Notes under the pieces: model-generated
The model's database searches: none
What the model saw: only the letters and a program-made list of their open reading frames with translations
What the model was told of the DNA's origin: nothing
In this document: positions 26,490 through 37,593 of the stretch, piece by piece
Layout: every line of letters begins with the position of its first letter
Position numbering within the stretch: position 1 is the stretch's first letter
Source: Chachezhania sediminis
Lineage (GTDB): Bacteria > Pseudomonadota > Alphaproteobacteria > Rhodobacterales > Rhodobacteraceae
Length of the DNA stretch: 64,000 bases
NCBI RefSeq assembly: GCF_009765275.1
Contig: NZ_VOPH01000003.1
Coordinates: 832,651 to 896,650 of the forward strand
Reading direction: 5' to 3'
Program-made: the position numbers and the translations under genes

Positions 26490-27886
26490 GTGTTCTGTGG
26501 ACCGCGGCCGAAGCCGCAACGGCCACGGGGGGCGAGGCTAGGGGTGACTGGACCGTTTCGGGCCTGTCCATCGACACGCGGACCATCCGGCCGGGTGACC
26601 TGTTCATCGCCCTGACCGCCGCCCGCGATGGCCATGATTTCGTGGCTGCCGCGCTGGGGGCCGGGGCAGGGGCCGCGATGGTCAGCCGCATTCCGGACGG
26701 CGTGGCAGACGATGCGCCGCTTCTGCTGGTCGACGACGTGCAGGGCGCGCTAGAGGCTTTGGGCCAGGCCGGCCGCGCCCGGACCGGTGCGCGGGTCGTG
26801 GCCGTCACGGGAAGTGTCGGCAAGACCTCGACCAAGGAGATGCTGGCCACGATGCTGGCGCCGCAGGGCGCCACCCATGCCTCGGTCGCCAGTTACAACA
26901 ACCATTGGGGCGTGCCGCTGACTCTGGCGCGGATGCCGGTCGATACCCGGTATGCCGTGATCGAGATCGGCATGAACCATCCGGGCGAGATCGCGCCGCT
27001 GGCCAGGATGACCCGCCCGCATGTCGCCATGGTCACGACCGTCGCCCCCGCCCATCTGGAAGCCTTCGACAGTCTGGAAGACATCGCGCGCGAGAAGGCC
27101 GCGATCTTCGAGGGGCTGGAACCGGGCGGCACCGCGATCATCAATGCCGATATCGACACGGCGGCCGTGCTGGCCGCCACCGCGCCGGACCATGCGGCCC
27201 GCGTCGTGCCCTTCGGCGCTTCGGTCGACGGGGCGACGGATGCCTATCAGGCGACCGGGATCACCGTCGCGCCAGACGGAACCCGGGTCGCAGCCCGTGC
27301 CAGGGGAGAGGACTTCGTCTTCGACCTGTCGGTGCCCGGCCGCCATTTCGCCCTGAACGGTCTGGGTGCGCTGGCCGCGGCCGAGGCCTTGGGCGCCAAT
27401 CGGGCGCAGGCGGCGGCCGCTCTGGCGCAATGGTCCGCCGTCACGGGCCGCGGCGCGCGCGAGGATATCCGGCTGAAGGACGGGATCCTGCATCTGATCG
27501 ACGACAGCTACAACGCCAACCCGGTCTCGATGGCGGCGGCGCTTGATGTACTGGCCGCCACCGCGGGCGGGAAGGGGCGCCGCGTGGCCATCCTGGGCGA
27601 CATGCTGGAACTGGGCCCCACCACCACCGCGCTTCATGCCGGGCTGGCGGATCTTCCGGCCATGGACGCGATCCATCGAATCCACTGCGTGGGGCCCGAA
27701 ATGGCCCATCTTCACAAGGCGCTGCCAGATGCGCGCCGCGGCCTGTGGGCCGCGACCAGCGCGGACATGGTGCCGCTTCTGAAAGCCGACCTGCGGGCCG
27801 GCGATACGGTTTTGGTAAAAGGCTCGCTGGGGACCCGGCTTGCCGTAGTTGTAAACGGTATCCGTAAGCTCGGACCGGCGGAATGA
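26486..27886 (+). CDS. murF: UDP-MurNAc-pentapeptide synthetase MurF
   Basis: Adds D-Ala-D-Ala to the UDP-MurNAc tripeptide in the cytosol. The 466-aa protein carries the ATP loop [11 protein letters not shown] (108-118), [10 protein letters not shown], and [11 protein letters not shown], all typical of MurF. It overlaps murE by ATGA and is followed after about 40 bp by mraY. Confidence 0.96.
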   Translation: MSVLWTAAEAATATGGEARGDWTVSGLSIDTRTIRPGDLFIALTAARDGHDFVAAALGAGAGAAMVSRIPDGVADDAPLLLVDDVQGALEALGQAGRARTGARVVAVTGSVGKTSTKEMLATMLAPQGATHASVASYNNHWGVPLTLARMPVDTRYAVIEIGMNHPGEIAPLARMTRPHVAMVTTVAPAHLEAFDSLEDIAREKAAIFEGLEPGGTAIINADIDTAAVLAATAPDHAARVVPFGASVDGATDAYQATGITVAPDGTRVAARARGEDFVFDLSVPGRHFALNGLGALAAAEALGANRAQAAAALAQWSAVTGRGAREDIRLKDGILHLIDDSYNANPVSMAAALDVLAATAGGKGRRVAILGDMLELGPTTTALHAGLADLPAMDAIHRIHCVGPEMAHLHKALPDARRGLWAATSADMVPLLKADLRAGDTVLVKGSLGTRLAVVVNGIRKLGPAE

Positions 27887-27926
27887 TGGCCGGTCGGGCA
27901 ACACGTGCAGGAATAAGGACGCACGC

Positions 27927-29009
27927 ATGCTTTACTGGCTGACTTATCTTTCGGATGGCGGCGACGTCTTCAACCTGTTCCGGTACATCACCTTCCGGGC
28001 GGGCGGCGCCTTCCTGACGTCGATGCTGTTCGCCTTCATCTTCGGCCGGCCGCTGATCAACGTGCTGCGCCGCAAGCAGGGCAAGGGACAGCCGATCCGG
28101 GACGACGGCCCCGAAGGGCACTTCAGCAAGGCCGGCACGCCCACCATGGGCGGCCTGCTGATCGTGGGGGCGCTGACGACATCGACGCTGCTATGGGCGC
28201 GGCTCGACAATCCGTTCGTGTGGCTGGTGCTGTTCGTGATGCTGTCCTATGGCGCCATCGGCTTCTGGGACGACTATGCCAAGGTGTCGAAGCAGAACAC
28301 CAAGGGCGTTCCCGGCAAGTTGCGGCTGGCCCTGGGCTTCGGGATCGCGCTGATCGCCTCGGTCTGGGCGATTTCCTTTCATCCCGAAGGGCTGCGGTTC
28401 GACCTGGCGGTCCCGGTCTTCAAGAATCTGCTGCTGCATCTGGGCTATTTCTACATCCCCGTCGCCATGTTCGTGATCGTGGGCGCGGCCAATGCCGTGA
28501 ACCTGACCGACGGGCTGGACGGCCTGGCGATCATGCCGGTGATGATCGCGACCATGACGCTGGGTGCCATCGCCTATGCCGTGGGCCGCGTCGACTTTAC
28601 CGAATATCTCGAGGTCCACTATGTCCCCGGCGCGGGCGAGATGCTGGTCTTTGCCCTTGCACTCTTCGGTGCGGGGCTGGGCTTTCTGTGGTACAACGCG
28701 CCGCCCGCCGCCGTCTTCATGGGCGACACCGGGTCGCTTGCGCTGGGGGGGGCACTGGGGGCCATCGCGGTGGTGACCAAGCACGAACTGGTGCTGGGCA
28801 TCGTCGGCGGTCTCTTCGTGGTCGAGGCGCTGAGCGTGATCATCCAGGTCGCCTATTTCAAGCGCACGGGCAAGCGGGTGTTCCTGATGGCACCTATCCA
28901 TCACCATTACGAAAAAAAGGGCTGGGCAGAACCCACCATCGTGATCCGCTTCTGGATCATCTCCCTGATCCTCGCCATGATCGGGCTGGCCACGCTGAAG
29001 GTACGCTGA
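27927..29009 (+). CDS. mraY: Phospho-N-acetylmuramoyl-pentapeptide transferase MraY
   Basis: Integral membrane enzyme that moves phospho-MurNAc-pentapeptide to undecaprenyl phosphate, giving lipid I. The 360-aa protein has about ten membrane helices and the three family motifs: FWDDYAKV with the catalytic aspartates, [10 protein letters not shown], and [12 protein letters not shown] followed by the cytosolic [12 protein letters not shown] loop. A ribosome site AAGGA precedes the ATG. Length is usual. Confidence 0.97.
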   Translation: MLYWLTYLSDGGDVFNLFRYITFRAGGAFLTSMLFAFIFGRPLINVLRRKQGKGQPIRDDGPEGHFSKAGTPTMGGLLIVGALTTSTLLWARLDNPFVWLVLFVMLSYGAIGFWDDYAKVSKQNTKGVPGKLRLALGFGIALIASVWAISFHPEGLRFDLAVPVFKNLLLHLGYFYIPVAMFVIVGAANAVNLTDGLDGLAIMPVMIATMTLGAIAYAVGRVDFTEYLEVHYVPGAGEMLVFALALFGAGLGFLWYNAPPAAVFMGDTGSLALGGALGAIAVVTKHELVLGIVGGLFVVEALSVIIQVAYFKRTGKRVFLMAPIHHHYEKKGWAEPTIVIRFWIISLILAMIGLATLKVR

Positions 29010-29012
29010 CCC

Positions 29013-29426
29013 ATGATCGTGAAAGACACGGCCCAGATGATCTCGGGCATGCAGCCCGAGCTTGACCCGGAGACCTGGCACTTCTGCTCTCTGATCGAGG
29101 CCGAGGCGCCGGAGCTGGCCCAGCAGGTCCGCGCCGCCGCCCTGGGCATCTTCGTCGAGGACGAGGGCCTGACCGGTGTCCTGTCGCAGGCCGATGCCGA
29201 ACGGCTGGACCTTGTTGGCCCGCTGCCCTTGCGGCGGATCACGTTGCGGGTGTTCTCGGCGCTGGACGGGGTGGGGCTGACGGCGGCCGTGGCCGAAACA
29301 CTGGCCGATGCGGGCATTCCCTGTAATGTCGTGGCGGCCTATCATCACGATCATGTCTTCGTGCCCGAGGCACTGGCAGAAGAGGCGCTGCTGCTTCTGA
29401 TGGCCCGGGCGGAGATCGGCGCATGA
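29013..29426 (+). CDS. Small ACT-domain protein between mraY and murD
   Basis: A 137-aa cytosolic protein whose C-terminal half ([21 protein letters not shown] to [15 protein letters not shown], given here by its ends) resembles the ACT_7/CASTOR-like ACT fold that binds amino acids; the N-terminal half may form a partner ACT-like module. It starts 3 bp after mraY and overlaps murD by ATGA, so it is made together with the Mur enzymes. A sensor role is only a guess. Similar genes occur elsewhere as single ACT proteins, often unrelated to wall synthesis. Confidence 0.75.
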   Translation: MIVKDTAQMISGMQPELDPETWHFCSLIEAEAPELAQQVRAAALGIFVEDEGLTGVLSQADAERLDLVGPLPLRRITLRVFSALDGVGLTAAVAETLADAGIPCNVVAAYHHDHVFVPEALAEEALLLLMARAEIGA

Positions 29427-30820
29427 TCCCGGTTCAGGGGGTCACGGGCGCCCGCGTGGGCGTGCTGGGTCTGGGACGGTCGGGTCTGGCAGCGGCCGAG
29501 GCGCTGGCCGCAGGCGGCGCCACGCCGGTCCTGTGGGATGACAACCAGGCCTCTCGCCAGAAGGCGGAGGAGGCCGGGCACGAGGTCGCCGACCTGACCC
29601 GCGACGACGTCATGGAAACGCTGTCGATGCTGGTCGTGTCGCCCGGCATTCCGCATCTCTATCCCCAGCCGCATCCGGCGATTGCCGCGGCCTATGCCAT
29701 CGGCGTGCCGGTCGACAACGATATCGGCCTGTTCTTCCGGTCGCTGGCGACGGATGCGTGGAACCGGCTGGACGTCCCGCCTCGGGTGATCGCGGTGACC
29801 GGATCCAACGGCAAGTCGACGACCGCGGCGCTGATCCATCATATCCTGGAGGTCGCGGGCCGCCCGGTGCAGCTGGCCGGCAATATCGGCCGGGGCGTCC
29901 TGTCGATCGACCCGCCGGGCGAAGGCGCGGCCGTGGTGCTGGAGCTGTCGTCCTACCAGACCGACCTGGCGCGCGCGCTGACGCCCGACATCGCCGTCTT
30001 CACCAACCTGTCTCCCGACCACCTGGACCGGCACGCCGGCATCGGCGGATACTTCGCGGCCAAGCGACGGCTGTTCGCCGAAGGCGGCCCGGACCGCGCC
30101 GTGATCGGCGTGGACGAGATGGAAGGGCGCTATCTTGCCGATCAGATGGGCGAGGGGCCGGCCGATGACCGGGTGATCCGTGTCTCGTCCGGACAGAAGC
30201 TGGCGGGGCCGGGCTGGAACGTCATGGCGCGCAAGGGCTTCCTGTCGGAAACCCGCAAGGGCAAGCAGCAGGCCAGCATCGACCTGCGCGACATCGCGGG
30301 CCTGCCGGGCGCGCATAATCACCAGAACGCCTGTGCCGCCTATGCCGCGGCGCGCGCGCTGGGGCTGGCGCCCAGGATGATCGAACAGGGCCTGCGGACC
30401 TATCCCGGCCTGCCGCACCGCAGCCAGTTCGTGGGCGAACGGGGCGGTATCCGCTTCGTCAACGACAGCAAGGCCACCAATGTCGACAGCGCGCTGAAGG
30501 CCCTGGCCGCCTTCCCGCGGATCCGCTGGATCTGCGGCGGGCTGGAGAAGGAGGGCGGGCTGGGCGCGCTGAAAGGGGCCACGGGTGCGGTGGCCAAGGC
30601 CTATGTCATCGGGCGCGATGCGGCCGGCTTCGCCCTGCAGCTGGATGTCGAGGCACAGATCTGCACGACCATGGCCGAAGCCGTCGCGGCCGCTGTGGCC
30701 GAGGCCGAACCGGGCGATACCGTCCTGCTGGCCCCGGCCGCCGCCAGCTTCGACCAGTACGACAATTTCGAACAACGCGGCGCCGATTTCATGGCCGAGG
30801 TCGCCCGCTTCATCGGCTAG
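29423..30820 (+). CDS. murD: UDP-MurNAc-L-alanine:D-glutamate ligase MurD
   Basis: Adds D-glutamate to UDP-MurNAc-L-Ala. The 465-aa Mur ligase has the N-terminal nucleotide fold [13 protein letters not shown] (12-24), the ATP loop TGSNGKSTT (126-134), [16 protein letters not shown] and the C-terminal region [17 protein letters not shown]. Its start overlaps the upstream ACT-protein gene by 4 bp. About 200 bp of spacer follow before ftsW. Confidence 0.96.
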   Translation: MIPVQGVTGARVGVLGLGRSGLAAAEALAAGGATPVLWDDNQASRQKAEEAGHEVADLTRDDVMETLSMLVVSPGIPHLYPQPHPAIAAAYAIGVPVDNDIGLFFRSLATDAWNRLDVPPRVIAVTGSNGKSTTAALIHHILEVAGRPVQLAGNIGRGVLSIDPPGEGAAVVLELSSYQTDLARALTPDIAVFTNLSPDHLDRHAGIGGYFAAKRRLFAEGGPDRAVIGVDEMEGRYLADQMGEGPADDRVIRVSSGQKLAGPGWNVMARKGFLSETRKGKQQASIDLRDIAGLPGAHNHQNACAAYAAARALGLAPRMIEQGLRTYPGLPHRSQFVGERGGIRFVNDSKATNVDSALKALAAFPRIRWICGGLEKEGGLGALKGATGAVAKAYVIGRDAAGFALQLDVEAQICTTMAEAVAAAVAEAEPGDTVLLAPAAASFDQYDNFEQRGADFMAEVARFIG

Positions 30821-31024
30821 GGGCCCGCGGGCCCCTCGGCCCCGGCCCATCGTGACGGCAAGGCCCGGCCAATGGCTGCAAATTGACTGGCCTGATTGGC
30901 CGATTTTCCGTACACTCCGCTTCGAGACCCCGCAAAAGGGGCAGAACAGAGGCAGCAGCTGGAACAGCGGGCGGGACATAGGCACCCCGACTGACGCGTC
31001 CGGCGGAACGAGCGGTGAACATCC

Positions 31025-32191
31025 ATGACGGACATGGTCTATGGCGCGGTCCCACGCGAGACGGGCGAAGCCGTCCTGCCGAAGTGGTGGCGAACGCTCG
31101 ACAAGTGGACTTTGGTCTGCATCTTCCTTCTTTTCGGCGTCGGGCTTCTGCTGGGCCTTGCCGCATCGGTCCCGCTGGCCGAACGCAACGGGCTTGACCC
31201 GTTCTACTATGTCCAGCGGCAGGCGATGTTCGGCAGCGCGGCCATGGTGGTGATGCTGGCAGTGTCGATGCTGTCGCCCGACATGGTCCGCCGTGTGGGC
31301 GCGCTGGGCTTCCTGATTTCCTTCCTTGCGCTGGTGGCGTTGCCCTTCCTGGGCACCGACTTCGGCAAGGGCGCGATCCGCTGGTATTCGATAGGCTTCG
31401 GGTCGGTCCAGCCGTCGGAATTCCTGAAACCCGGCTTCGTGGTCGTTGCCGCCTGGCTGCTGGCCGCCGCGCAGCAGGTCGGTGGCCCCCCGGGCAAGAC
31501 CTGGTCCTTCATCCTGTGCGCGGCCATCGTGGGCATGCTGGTGGCCCAGCCCGACTTCGGCCAGGCCTCGCTGATCCTGTTCGGCTGGGCCGTGATGTAC
31601 TTCATCGCGGGCGCGCCGATGCTGTTGCTGGTCGCCATGGCCGGCATCACCGTTCTGGGCGGCGCCTTCGCCTATACCCAGTCGGCCCACGTTGCCCGCC
31701 GCATCGACGGCTTCCTGGCGACGGAACTTGACCCCACCACCCAGCTGGGCTTTGCCGCCAACGCGATCCGTTCCGGTGGGCTTTTCGGCGTGGGCGTGGG
31801 CGAGGGGCAGGTGAAATGGTCGCTGCCCGATGCCCATACCGACTTCATCATCGCCGTTGCGGCCGAGGAATACGGGCTGGTCCTGGTCCTTGTCGTAATC
31901 GCGCTTTACATGATGATCGTCCTGCGCTCGCTGGGGCGGCTGATGCGGGAACGCGATCCGTTCATCCGGCTGGCCGGGGCGGGCCTGGCCTGCACCTTCG
32001 GCGTGCAGGCGATGATCAACATGGGCGTGGCCGCTCGCCTGCTGCCCGCCAAGGGCATGACGCTGCCCTTCGTCAGCTATGGCGGGTCGTCCCTGATCGC
32101 GGGGGGCATCGCCATGGGGATGCTGCTGGCCTTTACCCGGTCGCGCGCGCAGGGCCAGATCGGCGATATTCTGCGGGGTCACCGCCGATGA
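31025..32191 (+). CDS. ftsW: Septal peptidoglycan glycosyltransferase FtsW
   Basis: SEDS-family membrane polymerase that works with FtsI at the septum. The 388-aa protein has about ten membrane helices, the family regions [32 protein letters not shown] and the C-terminal [19 protein letters not shown], plus the long periplasmic loop with the catalytic aspartate near [17 protein letters not shown]. The ATG at 31025 lies 205 bp after murD, so an extra promoter may be present there. It overlaps murG by ATGA. Confidence 0.96.
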   Translation: MTDMVYGAVPRETGEAVLPKWWRTLDKWTLVCIFLLFGVGLLLGLAASVPLAERNGLDPFYYVQRQAMFGSAAMVVMLAVSMLSPDMVRRVGALGFLISFLALVALPFLGTDFGKGAIRWYSIGFGSVQPSEFLKPGFVVVAAWLLAAAQQVGGPPGKTWSFILCAAIVGMLVAQPDFGQASLILFGWAVMYFIAGAPMLLLVAMAGITVLGGAFAYTQSAHVARRIDGFLATELDPTTQLGFAANAIRSGGLFGVGVGEGQVKWSLPDAHTDFIIAVAAEEYGLVLVLVVIALYMMIVLRSLGRLMRERDPFIRLAGAGLACTFGVQAMINMGVAARLLPAKGMTLPFVSYGGSSLIAGGIAMGMLLAFTRSRAQGQIGDILRGHRR

Positions 32192-33309
32192 GCGGTCACC
32201 TGCTGATCGCGGCCGGCGGAACCGGTGGCCACATGTTCCCGGCGCAGGCCCTGGCAGAGGTCATGCTGGCCCGCGGCTGGCGCGTGACGCTGTCGACTGA
32301 TGCCCGTGGCGCCCGCTACACTCAGGGCTTCCCGGCTCAGGTCCGCATCCGCGAGGTGTCCAGCGGCACCTTCGCCCGGGGCGGGATCCTGGCCAAGGCG
32401 CTGGTGCCCTTCCAGGTGGTGGGGGGCGTCCTGGGCGCGATGTTCCAGATGCTGGCGGACAAGCCCGACGTGGTGGTGGGCTTTGGCGGCTACCCGTCGA
32501 TCCCGGCGTTGGGGGCTGCGATCCTGATGCGGCGCCCGCGGATGATCCACGAACAGAACGGCATTCTGGGCAAGACCAACACGGTGCTGGCCCCCCGCGT
32601 GGCCAGGGTGGCCTGCGGCGTCTGGCCGACCGACCTGCCCAAGGGTGCCAATGGCGTCCATGTCGGCAACCCGGTGCGCGGCGCGGTTCTGTCCCGCGCG
32701 CGGGCCCCTTACATCCCGCCCGGCGATTACCCGATGTCGATCCTGATGATCGGCGGCAGCCAGGGCGCGCGGATCCTGTCCGACGTGGTCCCCGCGGCCA
32801 TCGGCGACCTGCCGGACCGCCTGCGCCATCGTTTGCGCGTATCCCACCAGGCCCGGCCCGAGGACGTGGACCGAGTCACCGACGCCTATGACGAGATGGG
32901 CGTGAAGGCCACCGTATCGACTTTTTTCAACGACATTCCCGAACGCATGGCCGAGGCGCAGCTGGTCATCGCGCGTGCGGGTGCGTCGACGGTGGCCGAC
33001 CTGACCGTGATCGGCCGTCCGTCGATCCTGGTGCCCTTCGCAGCCGCGGCCGGCGATCACCAGACTGCCAATGCCCGTGGGCTGGTTCAGGCCGATGCGG
33101 CGATCCTGATCCCCGAAAACATGCTTGACGAGGAAACGCTGGCAACGCACATCGCCACGATCCTGTCGCAGCCCGAACAGGCGGAATACATGGCCCGCGC
33201 GGCCGTCGCCGTCGGCCGCCCCGACGCGGCCGAGACGCTGGCAAACTTGGTAGAAGACCTGGCCTTCAACACTCAGGCAAGCGGCCCGCAAGACGCCGTG
33301 GAGGAATAG
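32188..33309 (+). CDS. murG: UDP-GlcNAc:lipid I N-acetylglucosaminyltransferase MurG
   Basis: Converts lipid I to lipid II on the inner face of the membrane. The 373-aa GT-B enzyme begins with the glycine-rich [10 protein letters not shown] (10-19), has [22 protein letters not shown] and the donor-binding region [10 protein letters not shown] and [19 protein letters not shown] in two parts. The start at [11 protein letters not shown] overlaps the ftsW stop by 4 bp; the longer upstream frame is within ftsW. Confidence 0.96.
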   Translation: MSGHLLIAAGGTGGHMFPAQALAEVMLARGWRVTLSTDARGARYTQGFPAQVRIREVSSGTFARGGILAKALVPFQVVGGVLGAMFQMLADKPDVVVGFGGYPSIPALGAAILMRRPRMIHEQNGILGKTNTVLAPRVARVACGVWPTDLPKGANGVHVGNPVRGAVLSRARAPYIPPGDYPMSILMIGGSQGARILSDVVPAAIGDLPDRLRHRLRVSHQARPEDVDRVTDAYDEMGVKATVSTFFNDIPERMAEAQLVIARAGASTVADLTVIGRPSILVPFAAAAGDHQTANARGLVQADAAILIPENMLDEETLATHIATILSQPEQAEYMARAAVAVGRPDAAETLANLVEDLAFNTQASGPQDAVEE

Positions 33310-33312
33310 CAG

Positions 33313-34719
33313 ATGAACCCCGCAACCAAACTTCCCACCGATGTCGGTGCCATCCACTTCGTCGGGATCGGCGGGATCGGCATGTCGGGCATCGCCGAAG
33401 TGCTCCTGAACCTGGGTTATCGCGTGCAGGGGTCCGACCTGCGCCCGTCCAAGATCACGGAACGGCTGGAAAGTTTCGGGGCGGACATCTTCATCGGTCA
33501 GAAGGCGGGGAACCTGGAAGGAGCCTCGGTCGTCGTGATCTCTTCCGCGATCAAGCCGGGCAATCCCGAACTGGACGAGGCGCGCCTGCGCGGCCTGCCG
33601 GTCGTCCGCCGGGCCGACATGCTGGCCGAACTGATGCGGCTGAAATCGAACGTCGCCATCGCCGGCACCCATGGCAAGACCACGACCACGACCATGGTTG
33701 CCACCCTGCTGGACGCCGGCGGCTATGACCCTACGGTCGTCAACGGCGGGATCATCCACGCCTACGGCTCCAACGCCCGGATGGGGCAAGGCGAATGGAT
33801 GGTGGTCGAGGCCGACGAAAGCGACGGCTCCTTCAACCGTCTTCCCGCGACGGTCGCCATCGTCACCAACATCGACCCCGAGCACATGGAGCATTGGGGA
33901 TCGATCGAGGCGCTGCGCCAGGGCTTTCTGGACTTCGTGTCGAACATTCCCTTCTACGGCGTGGCGGTCTGCTGCACCGATCACCCGGAGGTACAGGCAC
34001 TGGTGGGCAAGGTGACCGACCGCAAGGTCACGACCTATGGCTACAACGCCCAGGCCGACGTCCGCGCGGTGAACCTGCGCTATGAAGCCGGGGTCGCCCA
34101 TTTCGACGTGCTGCTTCAGAACGAGGACATGGTGATCGAGGGCTGCACCCTGCCGATGCCAGGCGAACACAATGTGTCGAACGCCCTGTCCGCCGTGGCC
34201 GTGGCCCGTCACCTGGGTATGAAGATTTCCGAAATCCGGGACGCGCTGGCGAACTTCAAGGGCGTGAACCGCCGCTTCACCAAGGTCGGCACCATCGACG
34301 GCGTGACGATCATCGACGATTACGGCCACCACCCGGTGGAAATCGCGGCGGTGCTGAAGGCCGCGCGCCAGTCGACCGAAGGCCGCGTGATCGCCGTCCA
34401 CCAGCCGCACCGCTATTCGCGGCTGTCGAACCTCTTCGACGATTTCTGTTCCTGCTTCAACGAGGCCGACGTCGTGGGCATCACCGATGTCTACGCGGCT
34501 GGTGAAGCGCCCATCGAAGGCGCCGACCGCGACGCGCTGGTCCACGGCCTGATCCGTCACGGCCATCGCCACGCCCGCGCGATCATGGACGAGGAAGACC
34601 TGGTCCGCCTGGTCCGCGAACAGGCCCGCCCGGGGGACCTGGTCGTCTGCCTTGGCGCCGGCAGCATCACCAACTGGGCGCATGCTCTGCCCGAACTGCT
34701 GATGAAGAAGTGCGCCTGA
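33313..34719 (+). CDS. murC: UDP-MurNAc:L-alanine ligase MurC
   Basis: Adds the first amino acid of the stem peptide. The 468-aa Mur ligase shows [16 protein letters not shown] (15-30), the ATP loop GTHGKTTTT (118-126), [19 protein letters not shown] and [18 protein letters not shown]. It begins 3 bp after the murG stop with GGA upstream. After its stop the cluster is interrupted by a palindrome and the alanine-rich gene before murB. Confidence 0.97.
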   Translation: MNPATKLPTDVGAIHFVGIGGIGMSGIAEVLLNLGYRVQGSDLRPSKITERLESFGADIFIGQKAGNLEGASVVVISSAIKPGNPELDEARLRGLPVVRRADMLAELMRLKSNVAIAGTHGKTTTTTMVATLLDAGGYDPTVVNGGIIHAYGSNARMGQGEWMVVEADESDGSFNRLPATVAIVTNIDPEHMEHWGSIEALRQGFLDFVSNIPFYGVAVCCTDHPEVQALVGKVTDRKVTTYGYNAQADVRAVNLRYEAGVAHFDVLLQNEDMVIEGCTLPMPGEHNVSNALSAVAVARHLGMKISEIRDALANFKGVNRRFTKVGTIDGVTIIDDYGHHPVEIAAVLKAARQSTEGRVIAVHQPHRYSRLSNLFDDFCSCFNEADVVGITDVYAAGEAPIEGADRDALVHGLIRHGHRHARAIMDEEDLVRLVREQARPGDLVVCLGAGSITNWAHALPELLMKKCA

Positions 34720-34726
34720 GCGGGGC

Positions 34727-34744
34727 GGCGGGGTAAACCCCACC
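34727..34744. repeat. Short palindrome GGCGGGGTAAACCCCACC
   Basis: An 18-bp imperfect palindrome 8 bp beyond the murC stop, with the following CTACGC. A related GGCGGGGTAAAGCCCGCC is at 36364-36381 on the other side of the alanine-rich gene. Confidence 0.6.
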
Positions 34745-34832
34745 CTACGCGGTGGCGTGGACGGTGCCTGAGTTGAGCCTGTTGTGACGGGACCGCTTGC
34801 CGAAGGCGATTTCTTCGGCAAATCTGCCCGCC

Positions 34833-36209
34833 ATGGTGGAACTTCCCGAAGTACCTGACGCATTTGATCAAGGCACGCTTGAGGCGTGGTTGAACGCCTG
34901 GCCCGAAACCGACGGGCCGGGTGGCATGTCCCGTCAACAGGCCGGGGCCTGGATCGCATCGCGTGCCTCCGCGCGGGTTCTTCCGATCCTCTGGAATTGG
35001 GTGCAAACGTCTGACATTGCGCGAAACCGTGATTTAACAATTGTGCCGTTTGTGCGTGCAAGTCTGATCTCGGGGGTCGCGGCGGTGTATCCGACCCCCG
35101 AGATCAGCAACGCCGCCCGCGCCGCCGCCAACGCCGCCGCCAACGCCGCCCGCGCCGCCGCCGCCCGCGCCGCCCGCGCCGCCTACGCCGCCGCCGCCAA
35201 CGCCGCCAACGCCGCCGCCCGCGCGGCCGCCGCCCGCGCCGCCGCCGCCAACGCCGCCCGCGCCGCCAACGCTGCCGCCCGCGCCAACGCCGCCGCCCGC
35301 GTCAACGCCGCTTCCGCTTGGCATTTTGTTCGGAGCGATGCCGGTGTCCTCCAATCCGGACGGGAGCTTCGCGGCGAACTGCTGTGGCCGCAGGCCGACG
35401 GAACTCCGCAGGAGAACTCTGATGCATGGAAGGCTGTTCGCGACCGTCAATCGGCTTCTGCGGCAGCCGATCCGGTCCTGAATTTCTGCCTGGACTGGTA
35501 CGACAGCCTCGTCGCCGGCCGCTGCAACTGGCCGCTTCTCCACGACATCGCGCTGATCGATCCGGAGATCTGGGACGCGGAAGGGGAAAGGCTGGCGGAG
35601 GCGATTGCCAAGGTCGTTGAAGAGCACTCACGTCAGCAGGACGAACCTGAAGACATCGACGAAGCGCTGGCACGGCTGCCGCGTGCTGATGCTGGACTCC
35701 GGGAAACCGTCAAACGCGCACTGGAGGTTAATCGGCGGGAGCTTCCTCCAACCATAGATGCGCTTCAGGAACTGGTCGTGCTGGAACTGGAGAGGTTGCG
35801 TTCGAAGAACGTGGCAGACGAGATCGAAGCGCAGGAAGTCAGGCGTCAGATGATGGTTTATCTGACCATGTACGATGCGCTGGACAGGCTACGCCAGGCG
35901 GTTCCGGTCGAAGGTGCCGCCACCGAGGCGCAGGCTGAACAGGCCGTTGGTCTACTTCGTCTTTACGCCGACCGTTTCAAGCAGCTTCCAAGAGAGAAGG
36001 TCGATAGCGTGGCCGAAGGGGCCTGGAGCGCTGGCGTCGGAGTTCTTCAGGTTGGTCTGGTCTTTACGACCGGGTATCTGTTTTCGCTGGCTGGACAGTC
36101 GTTTGCGGCTGGCGCATCGGCGGCAGGGGTGGTTGTCGCTGGCAGCAAGGCGAAGCAGGTCATCAATACCGTACGTGCGATGAAGCGCCTTCCGCCAACG
36201 GAAGACTAA
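34833..36209 (+). CDS. Alanine-rich low-complexity protein with C-terminal membrane segment, unknown function
   Basis: A 458-aa protein I cannot assign. It has a Trp-rich N-terminal part (1-90, with LEAWLNAW and RVLPILWNWVQ), then about 70 residues (93-162) made almost only of Ala with Asn and Arg spaced every three to four residues (NAARAAANAAANAARAAA style), likely a long helix. A region with LNFCLDWYDSL and DIALIDPEIWDAEGERL follows; I recall such a module in other uncharacterised alphaproteobacterial proteins. A helical stretch (250-400) and a hydrophobic region (about 410-440) end it. It splits murC from murB, between palindromic repeats. Start: ATG at 34833; an in-frame TTG lies 36 bp upstream. 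Confidence 0.75.
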   Translation: MVELPEVPDAFDQGTLEAWLNAWPETDGPGGMSRQQAGAWIASRASARVLPILWNWVQTSDIARNRDLTIVPFVRASLISGVAAVYPTPEISNAARAAANAAANAARAAAARAARAAYAAAANAANAAARAAAARAAAANAARAANAAARANAAARVNAASAWHFVRSDAGVLQSGRELRGELLWPQADGTPQENSDAWKAVRDRQSASAAADPVLNFCLDWYDSLVAGRCNWPLLHDIALIDPEIWDAEGERLAEAIAKVVEEHSRQQDEPEDIDEALARLPRADAGLRETVKRALEVNRRELPPTIDALQELVVLELERLRSKNVADEIEAQEVRRQMMVYLTMYDALDRLRQAVPVEGAATEAQAEQAVGLLRLYADRFKQLPREKVDSVAEGAWSAGVGVLQVGLVFTTGYLFSLAGQSFAAGASAAGVVVAGSKAKQVINTVRAMKRLPPTED

Positions 36210-36210
36210 C

Positions 36211-36248
36211 CGACCCCGCCCGCCCCCCCCCCCCAGGGCGGGCGCGAT
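36211..36248 (+). repeat. Run of 12 C within an inverted repeat
   Basis: Right behind the alanine-rich gene lies CGCCCGC, a run of 12 C (36223-36234), then AGGGCGGGCGCG. The flanks can pair into a hairpin. Homopolymers this long are prone to length changes. Confidence 0.6.
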
Positions 36249-36363
36249 TTGATGACACGTTCAACGCTTCAGGCCCTGAACAAGGGCCGGTCCAGGCGCT
36301 GCTGCGCCCACCCTCGGGGTCAGGCGCGATCCTTGGGCTCGGTGGGTACGGTGGGGGAAGGCG

Positions 36364-36417
36364 GCGGGGTAAAGCCCGCCTGCCCGGCATCCGTAGGGTG
36401 CGTGGTTCCCACGCACC
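36364..36417. repeat. Palindrome GGCGGGGTAAAGCCCGCC and TGCGTGC repeat, copy 5
   Basis: A palindrome at 36364-36381 is followed by GTAG plus GGTGCGTGG GTT-type loop CCACGCACC (36393-36417), the fifth member of the hairpin family, 77 bp before murB. Confidence 0.7.
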
Positions 36418-36493
36418 GTAACCTTTGTCCGGGGACTTGCCTCACCGTTCGCTCCCCGCTACCCGATCCCATGAACCGACGGGCGAGGGGCAC

Positions 36494-37471
36494 ATGAGCG
36501 ATATCACCGATCTGCCGGAGGTGCGCGGCACCCTGACGCTGGGGCGCGAGATGGCGGGGCTGACCTGGCTGCGCGTCGGCGGACCGGCCGACGTGCTGTT
36601 CCAGCCGGCGGATGTTGAAGACCTCTCCGAATTCCTGAAGGCCCTGCCGGCCGGTGTGCCGGTCTTCCCGATGGGCGTGGGATCGAACCTGATCGTGCGG
36701 GATGGCGGTCTTCGGGCCGTTGTCATTCGGCTGGGGCGCGGGTTCAACGGGATCTCGGTCGACGGCCAGCGCGTTACCGCCGGCGCCGCGGCGCTGGACG
36801 CGCATGTGGCGCGGAAGGCGGCAGAGGCCGGGGTGGACCTGACCTTCCTGCGGACCATTCCGGGATCCATCGGCGGCGCGGTAAAGATGAATGCCGGCTG
36901 CTACGGGACCTACACGGCCGACGTCCTGGTCGAAGCCCGGGTCGTGCTGCGGAGCGGGGAGATCGTGACCCTGACGCCTGATGACCTGACCTTCGGCTAC
37001 CGGCAAAGCGACCTGCCCGAAGGCGCGGTGCTGGTCGAGGCCGTGTTCGAAGGCCCCGAGGGCGATCCGGCCGAACTGCAAAAACGCATGGACGACCAAC
37101 TGGCGGCGCGCGACCGCTCGCAGCCGGTGAAGGACCGCACGGCCGGGTCGACCTTTCGCAATCCGGCAGGATTTTCGTCCACCGGCCGCGCCGACGACAC
37201 GCACGACCTGAAGGCCTGGAAGGTGATCGACGATGCGGGCCTGCGCGGTTTTGCCATCGGCGGCGCGCAGATGAGCGAGAAGCATTCCAACTTCATGATC
37301 AACACCGGCGGGGCATCGGCGGAAGATCTTGAAACGCTGGGCGAACACGTGCGGAAAAAGGTTTACGAAGCAACGGGCCTCACGCTAGAGTGGGAAATCA
37401 TGAGGGTCGGCGAACCGGCCCCTGGCAGGCAGCACGTTCCCACATTCGAACCGGATCCGGCAAAGATCTGA
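36494..37471 (+). CDS. murB: UDP-N-acetylenolpyruvoylglucosamine reductase MurB
   Basis: Reduces UDP-GlcNAc-enolpyruvate to UDP-MurNAc with FAD and NADPH. The 325-aa type II-like enzyme has [13 protein letters not shown], the FAD-binding [30 protein letters not shown], the catalytic serine region GSTFRNP and the late [21 protein letters not shown] precedes the ATG at 36494; frames further upstream are not homologous. It restarts the wall cluster after the inserted gene. Confidence 0.95.
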   Translation: MSDITDLPEVRGTLTLGREMAGLTWLRVGGPADVLFQPADVEDLSEFLKALPAGVPVFPMGVGSNLIVRDGGLRAVVIRLGRGFNGISVDGQRVTAGAAALDAHVARKAAEAGVDLTFLRTIPGSIGGAVKMNAGCYGTYTADVLVEARVVLRSGEIVTLTPDDLTFGYRQSDLPEGAVLVEAVFEGPEGDPAELQKRMDDQLAARDRSQPVKDRTAGSTFRNPAGFSSTGRADDTHDLKAWKVIDDAGLRGFAIGGAQMSEKHSNFMINTGGASAEDLETLGEHVRKKVYEATGLTLEWEIMRVGEPAPGRQHVPTFEPDPAKI

Positions 37472-37593
37472 AGAACTTGCAGGCCTGAGAAGGACCAGTT
37501 TCGCGCGCATTTCCCGAAGGCAACGGGCGCGTGCGGACGGACGGCAAAGAACACGGACCGCATCAAAGGTCCGGCACAAGAACGAGGCAGCAC

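Noticed and set aside
30883..30916. Promoter TTGACT ... TACACT upstream of ftsW
   Set aside because: The boxes are 22 bp apart, too far for a usual sigma-70 promoter; a promoter may exist here but I cannot place it.
29351..35061. Two long minus-strand open frames opposite murD to murC
   Set aside because: They run antisense across several essential genes and show no domain features.
35034..35627. Glycine-rich minus-strand frame opposite the alanine-rich repeat
   Set aside because: The GGVGGGAGG-type sequence is only the antisense reading of the GCC repeat; the plus frame extends far beyond the repeat with normal composition.
36249..36497. Small plus-strand frame between the alanine-rich gene and murB as a DUF2484 protein
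   Set aside because: It has no membrane helices and contains palindromic repeats; it does not resemble DUF2484.
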